Origin: Chromatiales bacterium
GTDB taxonomy: Bacteria; Pseudomonadota; Gammaproteobacteria; Steroidobacterales; GCA-2729495
Length of the DNA: 64,000 bases
Direction of reading: 5' to 3'
Assembly (NCBI GenBank): GCA_020351875.1
Contig: CP070671.1
Location: forward strand, 392,335 to 456,334
A program made the position numbers and the translations under genes. The notes under the pieces were generated by a model. That model searched no databases. It was not told the DNA's origin and was given only the letters and a program-made list of their open reading frames with translations. The number at the start of each line of letters is the position of its first letter. The stretch's first letter is position 1. Positions 1 through 10,015 of the stretch are shown here, one piece after another.

Positions 1-228
1 TTGGTCTTGCTCCGGGTGGGGTTTGCCGTGCCGCGGCGTGTTACCACCCGCGCGGTGCGCTCTTACCGCACCATTTCACCCTTACCGGCCGGGGCCGGCG
101 GTATATTTTCTGTGGCACTTTCCGTGGGCTCGCGCCCCCCAGGCGTTACCTGGCACCCTGTCACGCTGGAGCCCGGACTTTCCTCCCGGCACGCGGCCGG
201 GCGGCTGCCTGGCCGACTCCGGCGTGTA
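1..228 (-). ncRNA. rnpB: RNase P RNA, 5' part (runs off left edge)
   Basis: This is the catalytic RNA of RNase P, which trims 5' leaders from pre-tRNAs. Read on the minus strand it carries the conserved bacterial type A core: the block GGAAAGTCCGGGCTCC (169-184), the segment complementary to ccaggcgttacctggc (138-153), the GGGTGAAA-like stretch and the GTGCGGTAAGAGCGCACC block (about 55-72), then the GGCAAACCCCACCCGGAGCAAG segment near position 1. The 5' end is placed near 228 by matching the start of the E. coli RNA and may be off by several bases. The 3' third, including the second half of the P4 pseudoknot, lies outside the window. Its promoter must overlap the 3' end of rsmI; a weak TTGCCG-16-CTAAGG pair is visible there. 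Confidence 0.93.
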
Positions 229-238
229 CCTTAGGCCA

Positions 239-1084
239 TCACTCCGGGTCCGGCAAGCGGGCCAGCCGGTACGCGTCGGCGCGTTTGGCCCCGGTAATGC
301 GCGCCGCCAGCGCTGCCGCGCGGCCGGGCGGCAGCTCCTGGACCAGCAGGCCGAATATCCGCTCCAGCTCGGCGTCCGCCGGGCCGCGGTCAGCCAGCTG
401 CCCGCCGACGACCAATGTCAGCTCACCGCGGTCGGCGCCTTCGTCACTGCGGCGCAATTCGCGCAGTTCCGCGAGCGTCCCGCGCTGAATTGTCTCGTGG
501 CGCTTCGTCAGTTCCCGGCATAGCGTCGCGGGCCGGTGGGGCCCAAGGATGTCGGCGAGGTCGGCCAGGCATTCGTCAATGCGGTGCACGGCCTCATAGA
601 AGACCAGGGTTTGGGGGTACGCGGCGATGATCTGCAGGCGCCGGCGCCTGGCCGCAGCCTTCGGTGGGAGAAAGCCCTCAAAATGAAAGCGGTCGCTGGG
701 CAGGCCGGCGACCGACAGCGCAGCGATGACGGCGCTGGGTCCGGGCACCGGGCACACCGGCAATTGCGCTTCGCGCAACGCGGCCAGCAGGCGATATCCG
801 GGATCACTCACCAGCGGGGTGCCAGCGTCACTGACCAGTGCCACGTCCTGGCCGCCGCGCAGCTTCTCCAGCAACTCGCCCACGCGCCGGGTCTCGTTGT
901 GTTCATGCAGTGAGAGCAGCGTCTGCTGCACGCCCAGGCGGGTTAGCAATTGCCCGGTGCGCCGCGTATCCTCGCACGCCACCACGGCGACAGTCTCGAG
1001 GATCCGCCTCGCCCGCGGACTCAGATCGTCCAGATTGCCGATGGGCGTGGCCACGACATACAGCGTCCCCGGTGCGACGCTCAC
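239..1084 (-). CDS. rsmI: 16S rRNA (cytidine1402-2'-O)-methyltransferase RsmI
   Basis: RsmI uses S-adenosylmethionine to 2'-O-methylate C1402 in the decoding centre of 16S rRNA. The protein (about 281 aa) starts with the family's hallmark TLYVVATPIGNLDDLSPRA. It continues with ACEDTRRTGQLL, LHEHNE, VSDAGTPLVSDPG and VPGPSAVIAALSVAGLPSDRF, the tetrapyrrole-methylase fold elements that bind SAM. The frame stays open to 1378, but family alignment places the start at GTG 1084; the upstream extension is Arg/Ser-rich and unlike the family. The gene is divergent from lpoA with about 90 bp between them and runs toward rnpB, an arrangement common in gammaproteobacteria. Confidence 0.95.
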   Translation of the reverse strand: MSVAPGTLYVVATPIGNLDDLSPRARRILETVAVVACEDTRRTGQLLTRLGVQQTLLSLHEHNETRRVGELLEKLRGGQDVALVSDAGTPLVSDPGYRLLAALREAQLPVCPVPGPSAVIAALSVAGLPSDRFHFEGFLPPKAAARRRRLQIIAAYPQTLVFYEAVHRIDECLADLADILGPHRPATLCRELTKRHETIQRGTLAELRELRRSDEGADRGELTLVVGGQLADRGPADAELERIFGLLVQELPPGRAAALAARITGAKRADAYRLARLPDPE

Positions 1085-1175
1085 CGGCTTCGTTCCCGGC
1101 AGTGCCGGTGTCTTGATGCTGCGCTGACGGACATCGTGGCCGGGGCTCCGTGGGCGGAATTGGGAAGTGGGGCAA

Positions 1176-3143
1176 ATGAGTCTTCGCAAAGCGAGTGTAA
1201 AGGGCGCGCGCCGCGACCGGAAAAACCCGCAGCGCAGCACCTGGCTGACCGGGGCAAGCCTGGGGCTGCTGCTGGTTATCGCGGCCTGCGCCCCGTTGCA
1301 GCGAGAAGCCGAGCCCGGCGCCGAAGACCCGGGCGTCCGCGAGGCCACGGCGCTGGCTGGCCAGGGCCGACACGACAAGGCGGCCGAGGCTTACCTGCGC
1401 CTTGCCGAGGGCGCCACGGGCCCGCTGAAGGAGCGCTACCAGATTCGTGCGGCCCGTGAACGGCGCCTGGAAGGGCAACTGGATGCCGCCCAGGCCATTC
1501 TCGACAGCCTGGCGGAACCCATCAGCGAGGAAAACCTGCTGGGCTGGGCACAGGTCGCCGGCGACATCGCCATCGCGCGGGACGACCCGGCGGTGGCATT
1601 GGCCGTGATCGTGCGGGCACCGCGCACATCCAAACCGGCGGCGGCGGCCGAGATCCAGAGAATCCGGGGCGAAGCCCAGTTCCGGCTCGGTGAACCGCTG
1701 CGGGGCACCGAAGCCCTGCTCGAGCGCGAGGTCTGGCTTAGCAGCGCGACTGCGATCGCCGACAACCAGCGGCTGTTGTGGTCCCTGTACCAGCGCTATG
1801 GCGCCGCGACGGACGTGCCGATTACCAGCATCCAGGACCCGGTGTTGGCGGGCTGGCTCAAGCTCGGACGACTCGCAGCCGACCGGCGCAGCGGCCGCGC
1901 CGGCATGGCGCTCGCGCTGCGCAACTGGCAACAGGCGAACCCCCAGCATCCCGCTAACAGCGTGCTTGTGCCAGAGTTGCTGGCCGACCTCAAGACGGCC
2001 GCATTCCTGCCGGACCGGGTCGCGCTTTTACTGCCGCTCAGCGGTCGCCAGTCGCTGGCCGGCGCGGCGGTCCGGGACGGTTTCATGGCCGGTTTCTACC
2101 ATGCCAGGGGCGAACAGACACCGGCCATTCGGATCTACGACACGGTGCAGGATGGTGTCGTGAACGCGTATCGCCGCGCGGTGATCGACGGCGCCCAGGT
2201 CGTGATCGGACCGCTGCTGAAAGACCAGGTTGCGATGCTGGCAACCAGCAGCAGCGGACTGGAGGTCCCGACACTCGCGCTCAATTTCCTGCCCGACGAC
2301 ATACCCGCCCCGCCGGGCCTGCTGCAGTTTGCGCTGGCGCCGGAAGACGAAGCGGCAGCGACCGCCGAGCGCGGCATCGCTGAGAGAAAACTGCGGGCCA
2401 TCGCACTGGTGCCGAACGACGACTGGGGACGGCGCGTGCTGAACAGTTTCGCCGCCACCTACCAGGGCTTGGGTGGAGTGCTGGTGGACTACCGGATGTA
2501 CCAACCCGCCGGCCGGGATTTCTCCTACGGCCTCCAGGATGTGCTGCTGATCGGCGAGAGTCGTGATCGCATGACGCGACTACAGGCAAATCTCGGTATT
2601 GAGCTTGGATACGAGCCGCGACGACGCAGCGACGTGGATTTAATCTTCATGGCGGCGCCCGCGGACACGGGCAAATTGTTGCGGCCGCAGTTGCGCTTCT
2701 ATTACGCGGGCACCATTCCCACCTATTCAACGTCGGCCATTTATATCGAAGGGGCGCGGGGTAATTCCGACCTGAATGGCATCATGTTCCCTGATATGCC
2801 CTGGATCATTGCACCCGACCCGCAGGCCGTTGCTGCGCGGGCGAGCCTGGCACGCTACTGGCCTGCGGATGCGAGTCGCCGCACGCGCCTGTTCGCAATG
2901 GGTTTCGACGCCTTCCAGATCGCGTCACGCATGACCGGACCCGGTGGCCTGACCGAGTTCAACGGTGTGACGGGCCGCCTGTACCTGGCCCGCGACGGCC
3001 GCATACACCGGCGCCTGATGTGGGCCCGCATCGCCGGCGGCCAGCCGGTGCCGCTGGACCCGTTGCCCGTGGTGGAGACCCCGGCAGACACGGCAGCGGC
3101 GGAACCCGCGCCAGCTGACACCGGTGACGCGCAGGCGGAATGA
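1176..3143 (+). CDS. lpoA: Penicillin-binding protein activator LpoA (LppC family lipoprotein)
   Basis: LpoA is an outer-membrane lipoprotein that reaches through the periplasm to stimulate the bifunctional peptidoglycan synthase PBP1A. The roughly 655-residue product has a basic N-terminus, a hydrophobic segment (GLLLVIAAC) with a lipobox-type cysteine, an N-terminal helical/TPR-like half, and a C-terminal periplasmic-binding-like half (DRVALLLPLSGR...AVRDGFMAGFY). An in-frame GTG lies at 1167. ATG 1176 is preferred because the purine-rich GGGAAGTGGGG sits at good spacing before it. yraN follows, overlapping the 3' end by 20 bases, the usual lpoA-yraN order. The C-terminus is acidic and Pro/Ala-rich, probably disordered. 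Confidence 0.92.
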   Translation: MSLRKASVKGARRDRKNPQRSTWLTGASLGLLLVIAACAPLQREAEPGAEDPGVREATALAGQGRHDKAAEAYLRLAEGATGPLKERYQIRAARERRLEGQLDAAQAILDSLAEPISEENLLGWAQVAGDIAIARDDPAVALAVIVRAPRTSKPAAAAEIQRIRGEAQFRLGEPLRGTEALLEREVWLSSATAIADNQRLLWSLYQRYGAATDVPITSIQDPVLAGWLKLGRLAADRRSGRAGMALALRNWQQANPQHPANSVLVPELLADLKTAAFLPDRVALLLPLSGRQSLAGAAVRDGFMAGFYHARGEQTPAIRIYDTVQDGVVNAYRRAVIDGAQVVIGPLLKDQVAMLATSSSGLEVPTLALNFLPDDIPAPPGLLQFALAPEDEAAATAERGIAERKLRAIALVPNDDWGRRVLNSFAATYQGLGGVLVDYRMYQPAGRDFSYGLQDVLLIGESRDRMTRLQANLGIELGYEPRRRSDVDLIFMAAPADTGKLLRPQLRFYYAGTIPTYSTSAIYIEGARGNSDLNGIMFPDMPWIIAPDPQAVAARASLARYWPADASRRTRLFAMGFDAFQIASRMTGPGGLTEFNGVTGRLYLARDGRIHRRLMWARIAGGQPVPLDPLPVVETPADTAAAEPAPADTGDAQAE

Positions 3144-3519
3144 GCCGGCCCCGCACCTGGAGGCGGGCCGCCGAGCCGAAACGCTGGCAGAGCGTTACCT
3201 GGTCGCAAAGGGCTTGCGCACCGTGTCGCGCAATTTCCGCTGCCGCACGGGCGAACTCGACCTGGTCATGGAAGACGGGCCCCAGCTCGTAATCGTCGAG
3301 ATTCGTTATCGACTCCGGACAGCGTTGGTGGCGCCCGCGGAAAGCATCACGTCGAGCAAGCGCCGGCGCCTGGCCCGGGCGACGCAGTATTTTCTGCAGT
3401 GCCATACACGCTACGCCGAACATCCGCTGCGCTTCGATGTGGTTGCGGTATCCGGCTCGTTTGAAAACCCGCAACTGCTCTGGCTGCCGGCGGCTTTCGA
3501 CTACAGCAGCCCATCGTAA
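3124..3519 (+). CDS. yraN: YraN family (UPF0102) nuclease-fold protein
   Basis: This is a small protein (131 aa) of the YraN/UPF0102 family, which has a restriction-endonuclease-like fold and an unproven cellular role. It shows the family pattern GRRAETLAERYLVAKGL, NFRCRTGELDLVM, VIVEIRYR and a basic KRRRLARATQYF helix, ending with RFDVVAV. The E..D..E-x-R arrangement matches E. coli YraN, where Arg replaces the Lys of a classical PD-(D/E)xK site. The GTG start at 3124 overlaps lpoA by 20 bases, and no better-placed ATG exists in frame. It is probably translationally coupled to lpoA. Confidence 0.88.
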   Translation: MTRRRNEPAPHLEAGRRAETLAERYLVAKGLRTVSRNFRCRTGELDLVMEDGPQLVIVEIRYRLRTALVAPAESITSSKRRRLARATQYFLQCHTRYAEHPLRFDVVAVSGSFENPQLLWLPAAFDYSSPS

Positions 3520-3539
3520 CGCGCGCAGGGTTCGACACC

Positions 3540-3956
3540 TTACTTGATGACTTTCAGGTGCGGTCGGCCGCCAGTGGTGGGTAGCGGCTCCCGATCGGCG
3601 TCGCCGGCATCCGGCATTGCGTCGGCCTCACCTTCTTCGTGGGCCGCAAAGATCATGCCGCGGCCCGTCTCGCGGGCATAGATACCGAGAATCGCATTGA
3701 TCGGCACGAACAGTCGCTGTGGGACGCCGCCGAAGCGAGCCTCGAAACTGATGTCGTTGTTGCCGAGCTCCAGGTCACGTACCGCGGCATAGCTGACATT
3801 CAGGATGATCTTGCCATCGGACACGTGCTGTTCGGGCACTTCGACCCCGGGCGCCGTGGCGTCCACGACCACGTGCGGCGTATGGCCGTTGTCCGTCATC
3901 CACTCGTGCATCGCGCGCAGCAGGTAGGGACGCTGGGAGGTGGTGGACGACTTCAT
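3540..3956 (-). CDS. sspB: ClpXP protease specificity-enhancing factor SspB
   Basis: SspB is the adaptor that binds ssrA-tagged polypeptides and delivers them to ClpXP. The product (138 aa) begins TTSQRPYLLRAMHEWM and has HVVVDA, ISFEARFGGVPQRLFVPINAILGIYARETGRGM (the substrate-binding beta fold), an acidic linker, and a C-terminal LKVIK tail matching the ClpX-docking (XB) motif. ATG 3956 is preferred over the in-frame GTG 3968 because a GGAA lies just upstream. The gene follows sspA after 19 bases, so the two are probably cotranscribed, as is usual. Confidence 0.95.
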   Translation of the reverse strand: MKSSTTSQRPYLLRAMHEWMTDNGHTPHVVVDATAPGVEVPEQHVSDGKIILNVSYAAVRDLELGNNDISFEARFGGVPQRLFVPINAILGIYARETGRGMIFAAHEEGEADAMPDAGDADREPLPTTGGRPHLKVIK

Positions 3957-3975
3957 GGTTCCGAGCACGACAAGC

Positions 3976-4575
3976 CTACTGGCGCATCTCGTGCTCGAGC
4001 TCCGTCAGGCTGTCCTGGAAAGACCGCCGCGAGAAGACTTCGTCCATGTACTTCTCTACCGGCTCGCCACCGCTGCCGAGTTCCAGGCCATAGCTTTCCA
4101 GGCGCCAGAGCAATGGTGCGATAGTGCAGTCCACCAGCGAAAACTCGTCGCTCAGGAAAAAATGCCGCGCGCTGAAGACCTCGGCACTCGCCAGGATGCT
4201 CTCCCGCAACATCTTGCGAATGCGCGACGCCTGCTTGTTGTCACTCGCGTCTTCCAGGTCACGCGCCAGGCCGTACCAGTCGCGCTCGATGCGATACAGG
4301 GCCAACCGGAACTGGGCGCGGGTGACCGGGTCGACGGGCATCAGCGGCGGATGCGGAAAGCGTTCGTCGAGGTACTCCACGATCACGCGCGAGTCGTACA
4401 GCACCAGCTCCCGGTCAACCAGCGTGGGCACACTGTGGTACGGGTTCAGGTCCAGCAGGTCCTCGGGCAGCTCGGGCCCCGGCACACTGACGATATCCAT
4501 ACTGATGTTCTTTTCCGCCAATACCAGGCGGACGCGATGACTGTGAAAACAGGTCGGGCTCGAGTAGAGCATCAT
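3976..4575 (-). CDS. sspA: Stringent starvation protein A
   Basis: SspA is a glutathione-S-transferase-fold protein that binds RNA polymerase and alters transcription in starvation and stationary phase. The product is 199 aa, with an N-terminal thioredoxin-like domain (MLYSSPTCFHSHRVRLVLAEK, then the conserved PYHSVPTLVDRELVLYDSRVIVEYLDERFPHPPL) and an all-helical C-terminal half. GST proteins of this group usually lack transferase activity. The gene sits between petC and sspB on the same strand, the classical petABC-sspA-sspB order. The 107-bp gap to petC holds a small GTGGGC/GCCCAC hairpin (around 4587-4603). Confidence 0.95.
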   Translation of the reverse strand: MMLYSSPTCFHSHRVRLVLAEKNISMDIVSVPGPELPEDLLDLNPYHSVPTLVDRELVLYDSRVIVEYLDERFPHPPLMPVDPVTRAQFRLALYRIERDWYGLARDLEDASDNKQASRIRKMLRESILASAEVFSARHFFLSDEFSLVDCTIAPLLWRLESYGLELGSGGEPVEKYMDEVFSRRSFQDSLTELEHEMRQ

Positions 4576-4682
4576 CGATCAGGTACTCCGTGGGCTCAGG
4601 CCCACACCTCTTATTATCGTATGGCCGCCGGCGGACGGCCGTCTGATTGTGATTGGAATCCGGCAAGCGCCCGGCGGCGCGG

Positions 4683-5420
4683 CTACTTGATGTCTTTCCA
4701 GATCTCTTCTTTTAACAGGTATGAAAACAAGCCGAAGACGAGCAGGAATGCAATCACCCAGCCGCCGAGGCGAATGCGCTCCCGCTGCATCGGTTCGCCG
4801 ACATAGTCCAGGAAGTTCACGATATCCCGCACGAATTGATCATATTCATCGGGGGACAGTCGCCCGGGCCTGACCATCTCCAGCCGCTGCACCCTGTGAC
4901 CTTCGTCGTCCGTCTCCTCGATCAGCCGCTGTTCACCCTGCAGCTCCCATAACACGTGGGGCATGCTGGCATTGGCGAGCACGAGATTGTTCACGCCAGT
5001 TGGACTGCCCGGCTCCAGGTAGAAGGTTTTCAGGAACGTGTAGAGATAATCCGGGCCGCGGCTGCGCGCGATCAGACTGAGGTCCGGTGGCGCCTGCCCG
5101 AACCAACCCTGCGCATCTTGCTCGGGCATCGCGATCGTCATGGTTTCCTGGGGCTTTTCCGCAGCAAACATCAGGTTGTCGATCACCTGGTCTTCGCTGA
5201 GGCCCAGGTCTTCCGCCAGGCGGTTGTAGCGAACGTACTGGGCTGAATGGCAGCCCATGCAGAAGTTCACGAAGTTTCGCGCCCCGCGTTGCAAGGACGC
5301 AATGTTGCTGACGTCGTTCCCCGCGTGCTGCAACGGAAATTCACCGGCACCGTGGGCCGGCAGCCCGACCACCAGTGAGACGGCCAGGACGGCGATGTAC
5401 GTGCGCGCAGAAGCTCTCAT
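4683..5420 (-). CDS. petC: Ubiquinol-cytochrome c reductase, cytochrome c1 subunit
   Basis: Cytochrome c1 accepts electrons from the Rieske protein in the bc1 complex and passes them to soluble cytochrome c. The product (about 245 aa) has a Sec signal peptide (ASARTYIAVLAVSLVVGLPAHGA), a single covalent haem site CMGCH, the usual VRYNRLAEDLG segment, a Met-containing region supplying the sixth ligand (candidate Met near MPHVLW or in the MTIAMPEQD segment), and one C-terminal membrane anchor (GGWVIAFLLVFGLFSYLL). Two nearby ATGs exist (5426 and 5420). The second sits at better distance from AGGG. It is the last gene of petABC, 15 bases after petB. Confidence 0.95.
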   Translation of the reverse strand: MRASARTYIAVLAVSLVVGLPAHGAGEFPLQHAGNDVSNIASLQRGARNFVNFCMGCHSAQYVRYNRLAEDLGLSEDQVIDNLMFAAEKPQETMTIAMPEQDAQGWFGQAPPDLSLIARSRGPDYLYTFLKTFYLEPGSPTGVNNLVLANASMPHVLWELQGEQRLIEETDDEGHRVQRLEMVRPGRLSPDEYDQFVRDIVNFLDYVGEPMQRERIRLGGWVIAFLLVFGLFSYLLKEEIWKDIK

Positions 5421-5435
5421 CAGCATCGCCCTGCC

Positions 5436-6695
5436 CTATTCGTGCCAGACAACCCGTTCGGGCACGGGCTTCGTTTTCTCCATGCGCGTATAGATCGGCA
5501 TGAAGAGGAAAAAGGCGAAGTAAAGACCCGTAAAAATCCGGGCAAGAATCACGTAGGTTTGCGTCGCCGGCATCAGCCCCAGGTAGCCGAGCGCCACGAA
5601 GCTGATCGCGAATATAGCCAGCGCGAGCTTGAAGGTCCACCCACGGTAGCGAATCGACTTGACCCGGCAACGGTCAAGCCACGGCAGCAGGAACAGGGCC
5701 ACGATGGCGAGCAGCATCAGCAGCGCGCCGAGCCCCTTGCTCGGCACCGCGCGCAGGATCGCGTAGAAGGGCGTGAAGTACCACACGGGGGCAATGTGTT
5801 CCGGCGTCTTCAACCGGTTCGCCGGCTCGAAATTTGCGTGCTCCAGGAAATAGCCGCCCATCTCTGGCGAAAAGAAGATCACGCCCGAAAACAGGATCAG
5901 GAAAACCACGATGGCCACCAGGTCCTTGGCGGTCAGGTACGGATGGAAGGCGACACCGTCCAGCGGAATGCCGTCGGCGCCCTTCTTCTCCTTGATCTCG
6001 ATGCCGTCGGGGCCCAGCGAGCCCGTCTCGTGCAGTGCCAGGATGTGCACCACGACCAGCATGACCAGGGCCAGCGGCACCGCAATCACGTGCAGCGCAA
6101 AAAAGCGATTCAGCGTGATGTCCGAGATGTAGAAGTCACCCCGTATCCATTCGACCAGCGAATCGCCCACGAATGGCACGGCACCGAACAGCGACACGAT
6201 CACCTGCGCGCCCCAGTAGGACATCTGGCCCCAGGGCAACAGGTAGCCGAAGAAGGCCTCGGCCATCAGGGCGAGATAGATCAGCATGCCGATGATCCAC
6301 AGCAGCTCGCGCGGCGGCTTGTAAGAGCCGTACATCATGCCGCGGAACATGTGCAGGTAGACCACGATGAAAAAGGCCGACGCCCCGGTCGAGTGCATGT
6401 AGCGGATCAGCCAGCCCCACTCGACGTCGCGCATGATGTATTCCACCGACGCGAATGCGTCCGCGGCGGAAGGCTTGTAGCTCATGGTCAGCCAGATGCC
6501 GGTCAGCAGCTGAATGATCAGCACCACCATGGCCAGCACGCCGAAGACGTACCAGACATTGAAGTTTTTCGCCGCGTAATACTCCGTCGCGTGCTCCTTG
6601 AGCATTTTCGTCAACGGGAAACGCGCATCGATCCAGTCGAGGAAGCGCGCGGAACGGCTGCCGCCGGTCACGGCATCGGCACGGGCAGAATTCAT
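5436..6695 (-). CDS. petB: Ubiquinol-cytochrome c reductase, cytochrome b subunit
   Basis: Cytochrome b is the membrane core of the bc1 complex, with quinone-oxidising and quinone-reducing sites and two b haems. The product (419 aa) starts [12 protein letters not shown] and shows the family landmarks: [14 protein letters not shown], the histidine-containing helices [22 protein letters not shown] and [23 protein letters not shown], the Qo-loop PEW-type region (here [17 protein letters not shown]), and at least eight hydrophobic helices. The frame is open upstream to 6836, but that extension is Arg-rich and lies inside petA. The start overlaps the petA stop in an ATGA-type junction, implying translational coupling. 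Confidence 0.96.
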   Translation of the reverse strand: MNSARADAVTGGSRSARFLDWIDARFPLTKMLKEHATEYYAAKNFNVWYVFGVLAMVVLIIQLLTGIWLTMSYKPSAADAFASVEYIMRDVEWGWLIRYMHSTGASAFFIVVYLHMFRGMMYGSYKPPRELLWIIGMLIYLALMAEAFFGYLLPWGQMSYWGAQVIVSLFGAVPFVGDSLVEWIRGDFYISDITLNRFFALHVIAVPLALVMLVVVHILALHETGSLGPDGIEIKEKKGADGIPLDGVAFHPYLTAKDLVAIVVFLILFSGVIFFSPEMGGYFLEHANFEPANRLKTPEHIAPVWYFTPFYAILRAVPSKGLGALLMLLAIVALFLLPWLDRCRVKSIRYRGWTFKLALAIFAISFVALGYLGLMPATQTYVILARIFTGLYFAFFLFMPIYTRMEKTKPVPERVVWHE

Positions 6696-7285
6696 GCGTT
6701 TGCTCCGGTGTCTTCGCCGACGATGATCAGGTCGTCGCCAACGTAACGATGCGGTGGCACCGGCAGGTTGGTCGGCGCGGGCACGCCCGAATAAACGCGG
6801 CCGGCCAGGTCGAACTTCGACCCGTGACAGGGACAATAGAAGCCGCCCTCCCAGTCCGGCCCGAGATCTTCAGGCGCCACGTCGAAGCGCTCGATCGGCG
6901 CGCAGCCAAGATGGGTACACGTGCCGATGACCACCAGGACTTCCGGTTTGACGGAACGCGTGTCGTTCTGCGTGTAGCTGGGCTGCTCGGATTTGAGGGA
7001 CTCGGGGTCGCTCAGCTGGCCGACCACCTGTGTCATGCGTTCGAGCATGTCTTCGGACCGGCGCAGGATCCACACCGGGCGGCCACGCCACTCCACGCGC
7101 ACCATCGCTCCCGTTTCCAGTTTGCTGATGTCGACTTGCACCGGGGCACCGGCGGCCTGGGCACGCGCACTGGGCTTCCACGACGCCAGGAACGGCACGG
7201 CGGTAAACCCCACCCCGACCAATCCCGTGACCGTAGTCGCCGCAGTCAGAAAATTCCGTCGGCTGAGCCCCGACCCTTCACTCAT
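6692..7285 (-). CDS. petA: Ubiquinol-cytochrome c reductase, Rieske iron-sulfur subunit
   Basis: The Rieske protein carries the [2Fe-2S] cluster that takes the first electron from ubiquinol in the bc1 complex. The product is 197 aa. It has a twin-arginine signal/anchor ([20 protein letters not shown]), suggesting Tat export of the folded cluster domain. It has both cluster-binding boxes: CTHLGC (Cys123, His125, with Cys128 in the disulfide) and CPCHGS (Cys151, Cys153, His154). The closing [15 protein letters not shown] is typical. It is the first gene of petABC, with GGGAGGG upstream of the ATG, and follows a terminator-like hairpin that separates it from murA. Confidence 0.97.
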   Translation of the reverse strand: MSEGSGLSRRNFLTAATTVTGLVGVGFTAVPFLASWKPSARAQAAGAPVQVDISKLETGAMVRVEWRGRPVWILRRSEDMLERMTQVVGQLSDPESLKSEQPSYTQNDTRSVKPEVLVVIGTCTHLGCAPIERFDVAPEDLGPDWEGGFYCPCHGSKFDLAGRVYSGVPAPTNLPVPPHRYVGDDLIIVGEDTGANA

Positions 7286-7355
7286 TCAGCTAACCCTCCC
7301 AGCGGGCGTCTCTGCACGGCAGGACCCCCGGGCAAGACCCCGGACGACCCCGGAC

Positions 7356-7398
7356 CGAAAAAACGCCCGCGAAGAGATGAATCTGAGCGGCGGGCGTT
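7356..7398 (-). terminator. Rho-independent terminator after murA
   Basis: On the minus strand a 9-bp inverted repeat (AACGCCCGC, 7390-7398, and GCGGGCGTT, 7362-7370) with a 19-base loop is followed by a run of Ts (complement of the A-run at 7358-7363). It lies about 60 bases beyond the murA stop and before petA, so it should end murA transcription and insulate petA. Confidence 0.75.
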
Positions 7399-7460
7399 GA
7401 AAAAGGCGGCGGAATTATACACGGGGCTCCGGAAGCTTGCCTACCGGGGGCACCGTCAGG

Positions 7461-8983
<1,523 letters not shown>

Positions 8984-9027
8984 TGCAATGCCTCGGGCCG
9001 CGCCGGGCCATCATTATAATCGCCACC

Positions 9028-9993
9028 ATGATTCTCGAACTCGCCGCCATTCTCGCCGGCCTGCTACTGCTCGCGTGGGGTGCCGATCGCGTTGTCGAGG
9101 GGGCTGGCGTGATTGCCCGCGCGTTCAACGTCCCGCCACTGCTCATTGGCCTGACCGTGCTCGGCTTCGCCACGTCGCTGCCCGAGATGCTGGTGTCCGC
9201 GGCCGCAGCGCTATCCGGCGCACCGAACCTGGCCGTGGCCAATGCGCTGGGCTCCAATATCGCGAATATCGGCATGGTCACCGCCATCGCCGCAATCATC
9301 CGCCCGCTGCACATTCAGTCACAGACCCTGCGCAGCGAGTTGCCCGTGATGCTCGCGGTCAGCGTCACGCCGGTGGTCTTGTTCCCGGATGGCGTGCTGA
9401 GCCGCATGGATGGCCTGCTGCTGCTCGCCGGCCTGGTGGTCTTCATCATCTGGGTGCTGAGGCTGGGGCTGCAGACCCGGGGTAAAGACCCCATCGAAGC
9501 GGAGTACGCGGCCGAAATCGCCACCGGCATCACGCCGGGCCGCGCCGCACTGGTGCTGCTGCTGGGGCTGGGTACACTCGCGCTGGGTTCGGAAGCCCTG
9601 GTCTGGGGCAGCAGGAACCTGGCCCTGCGCCTGGGTATCAGCGACCTGGTCATCGGCCTGACCATCGTGGCCATCGGCACCAGCCTGCCGGAACTGGCCG
9701 TTTCTGTCGTCGGTGCGCGCAAGGGTGAGCATGGCCTGGCCCTGGGCAACGTCATCGGCTCAAACATTTTCAATACGCTGGCGGTCATCGGCGTGGCGGG
9801 CGCGATTCGTCCGGCAATCCTCGACCCGGACGCCGTCGTCCTGCACCTGCCGATAATGCTGGGGTTCACGCTGGCCTTTTTCTTCTTCGCGTACAATGCC
9901 GGCGACACGATCAGGATCGGCCGGGGGGCCGGCTGGCTGGCGCTCATCGGCTTTATCGCCTACCTCGCTTACCTGGTCGGCACGGTGATCTGA
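9028..9993 (+). CDS. yrbG: YrbG-type calcium/sodium (cation:H+) antiporter
   Basis: This is an inner-membrane CaCA-superfamily exchanger (321 aa). Two inverted repeats are visible, each with the signature of the family: GLTVLGFATSLPEMLVSAAAALSG...NALGSNIANIG in the first half and GLTIVAIGTSLPELAVSVVGARKG...NVIGSNIFNTL in the second. These alpha repeats hold the ion-binding Glu and Asn/Ser residues. About ten membrane helices are apparent. ATG 9028 is chosen because the protein starts directly with the first helix (ILELAAILAGLLLLAWG). It heads the kdsD-kdsC-lpt cluster, as in E. coli. Confidence 0.92.
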   Translation: MILELAAILAGLLLLAWGADRVVEGAGVIARAFNVPPLLIGLTVLGFATSLPEMLVSAAAALSGAPNLAVANALGSNIANIGMVTAIAAIIRPLHIQSQTLRSELPVMLAVSVTPVVLFPDGVLSRMDGLLLLAGLVVFIIWVLRLGLQTRGKDPIEAEYAAEIATGITPGRAALVLLLGLGTLALGSEALVWGSRNLALRLGISDLVIGLTIVAIGTSLPELAVSVVGARKGEHGLALGNVIGSNIFNTLAVIGVAGAIRPAILDPDAVVLHLPIMLGFTLAFFFFAYNAGDTIRIGRGAGWLALIGFIAYLAYLVGTVI

Positions 9994-10015
9994 GACCCGG
10001 CGTGGTGGATTGCGC

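Noticed and set aside
1-234. Open frame of 77 aa at the left edge
   Set aside because: The DNA is the complement of RNase P RNA with its conserved blocks, so it is not coding.
5442-6746. 434-aa open frame antisense to petB
   Set aside because: Composition is dominated by His, Arg, Gln and Glu, mirrored from the cytochrome b codons. It shows no motif, and petB on the other strand is unmistakable.
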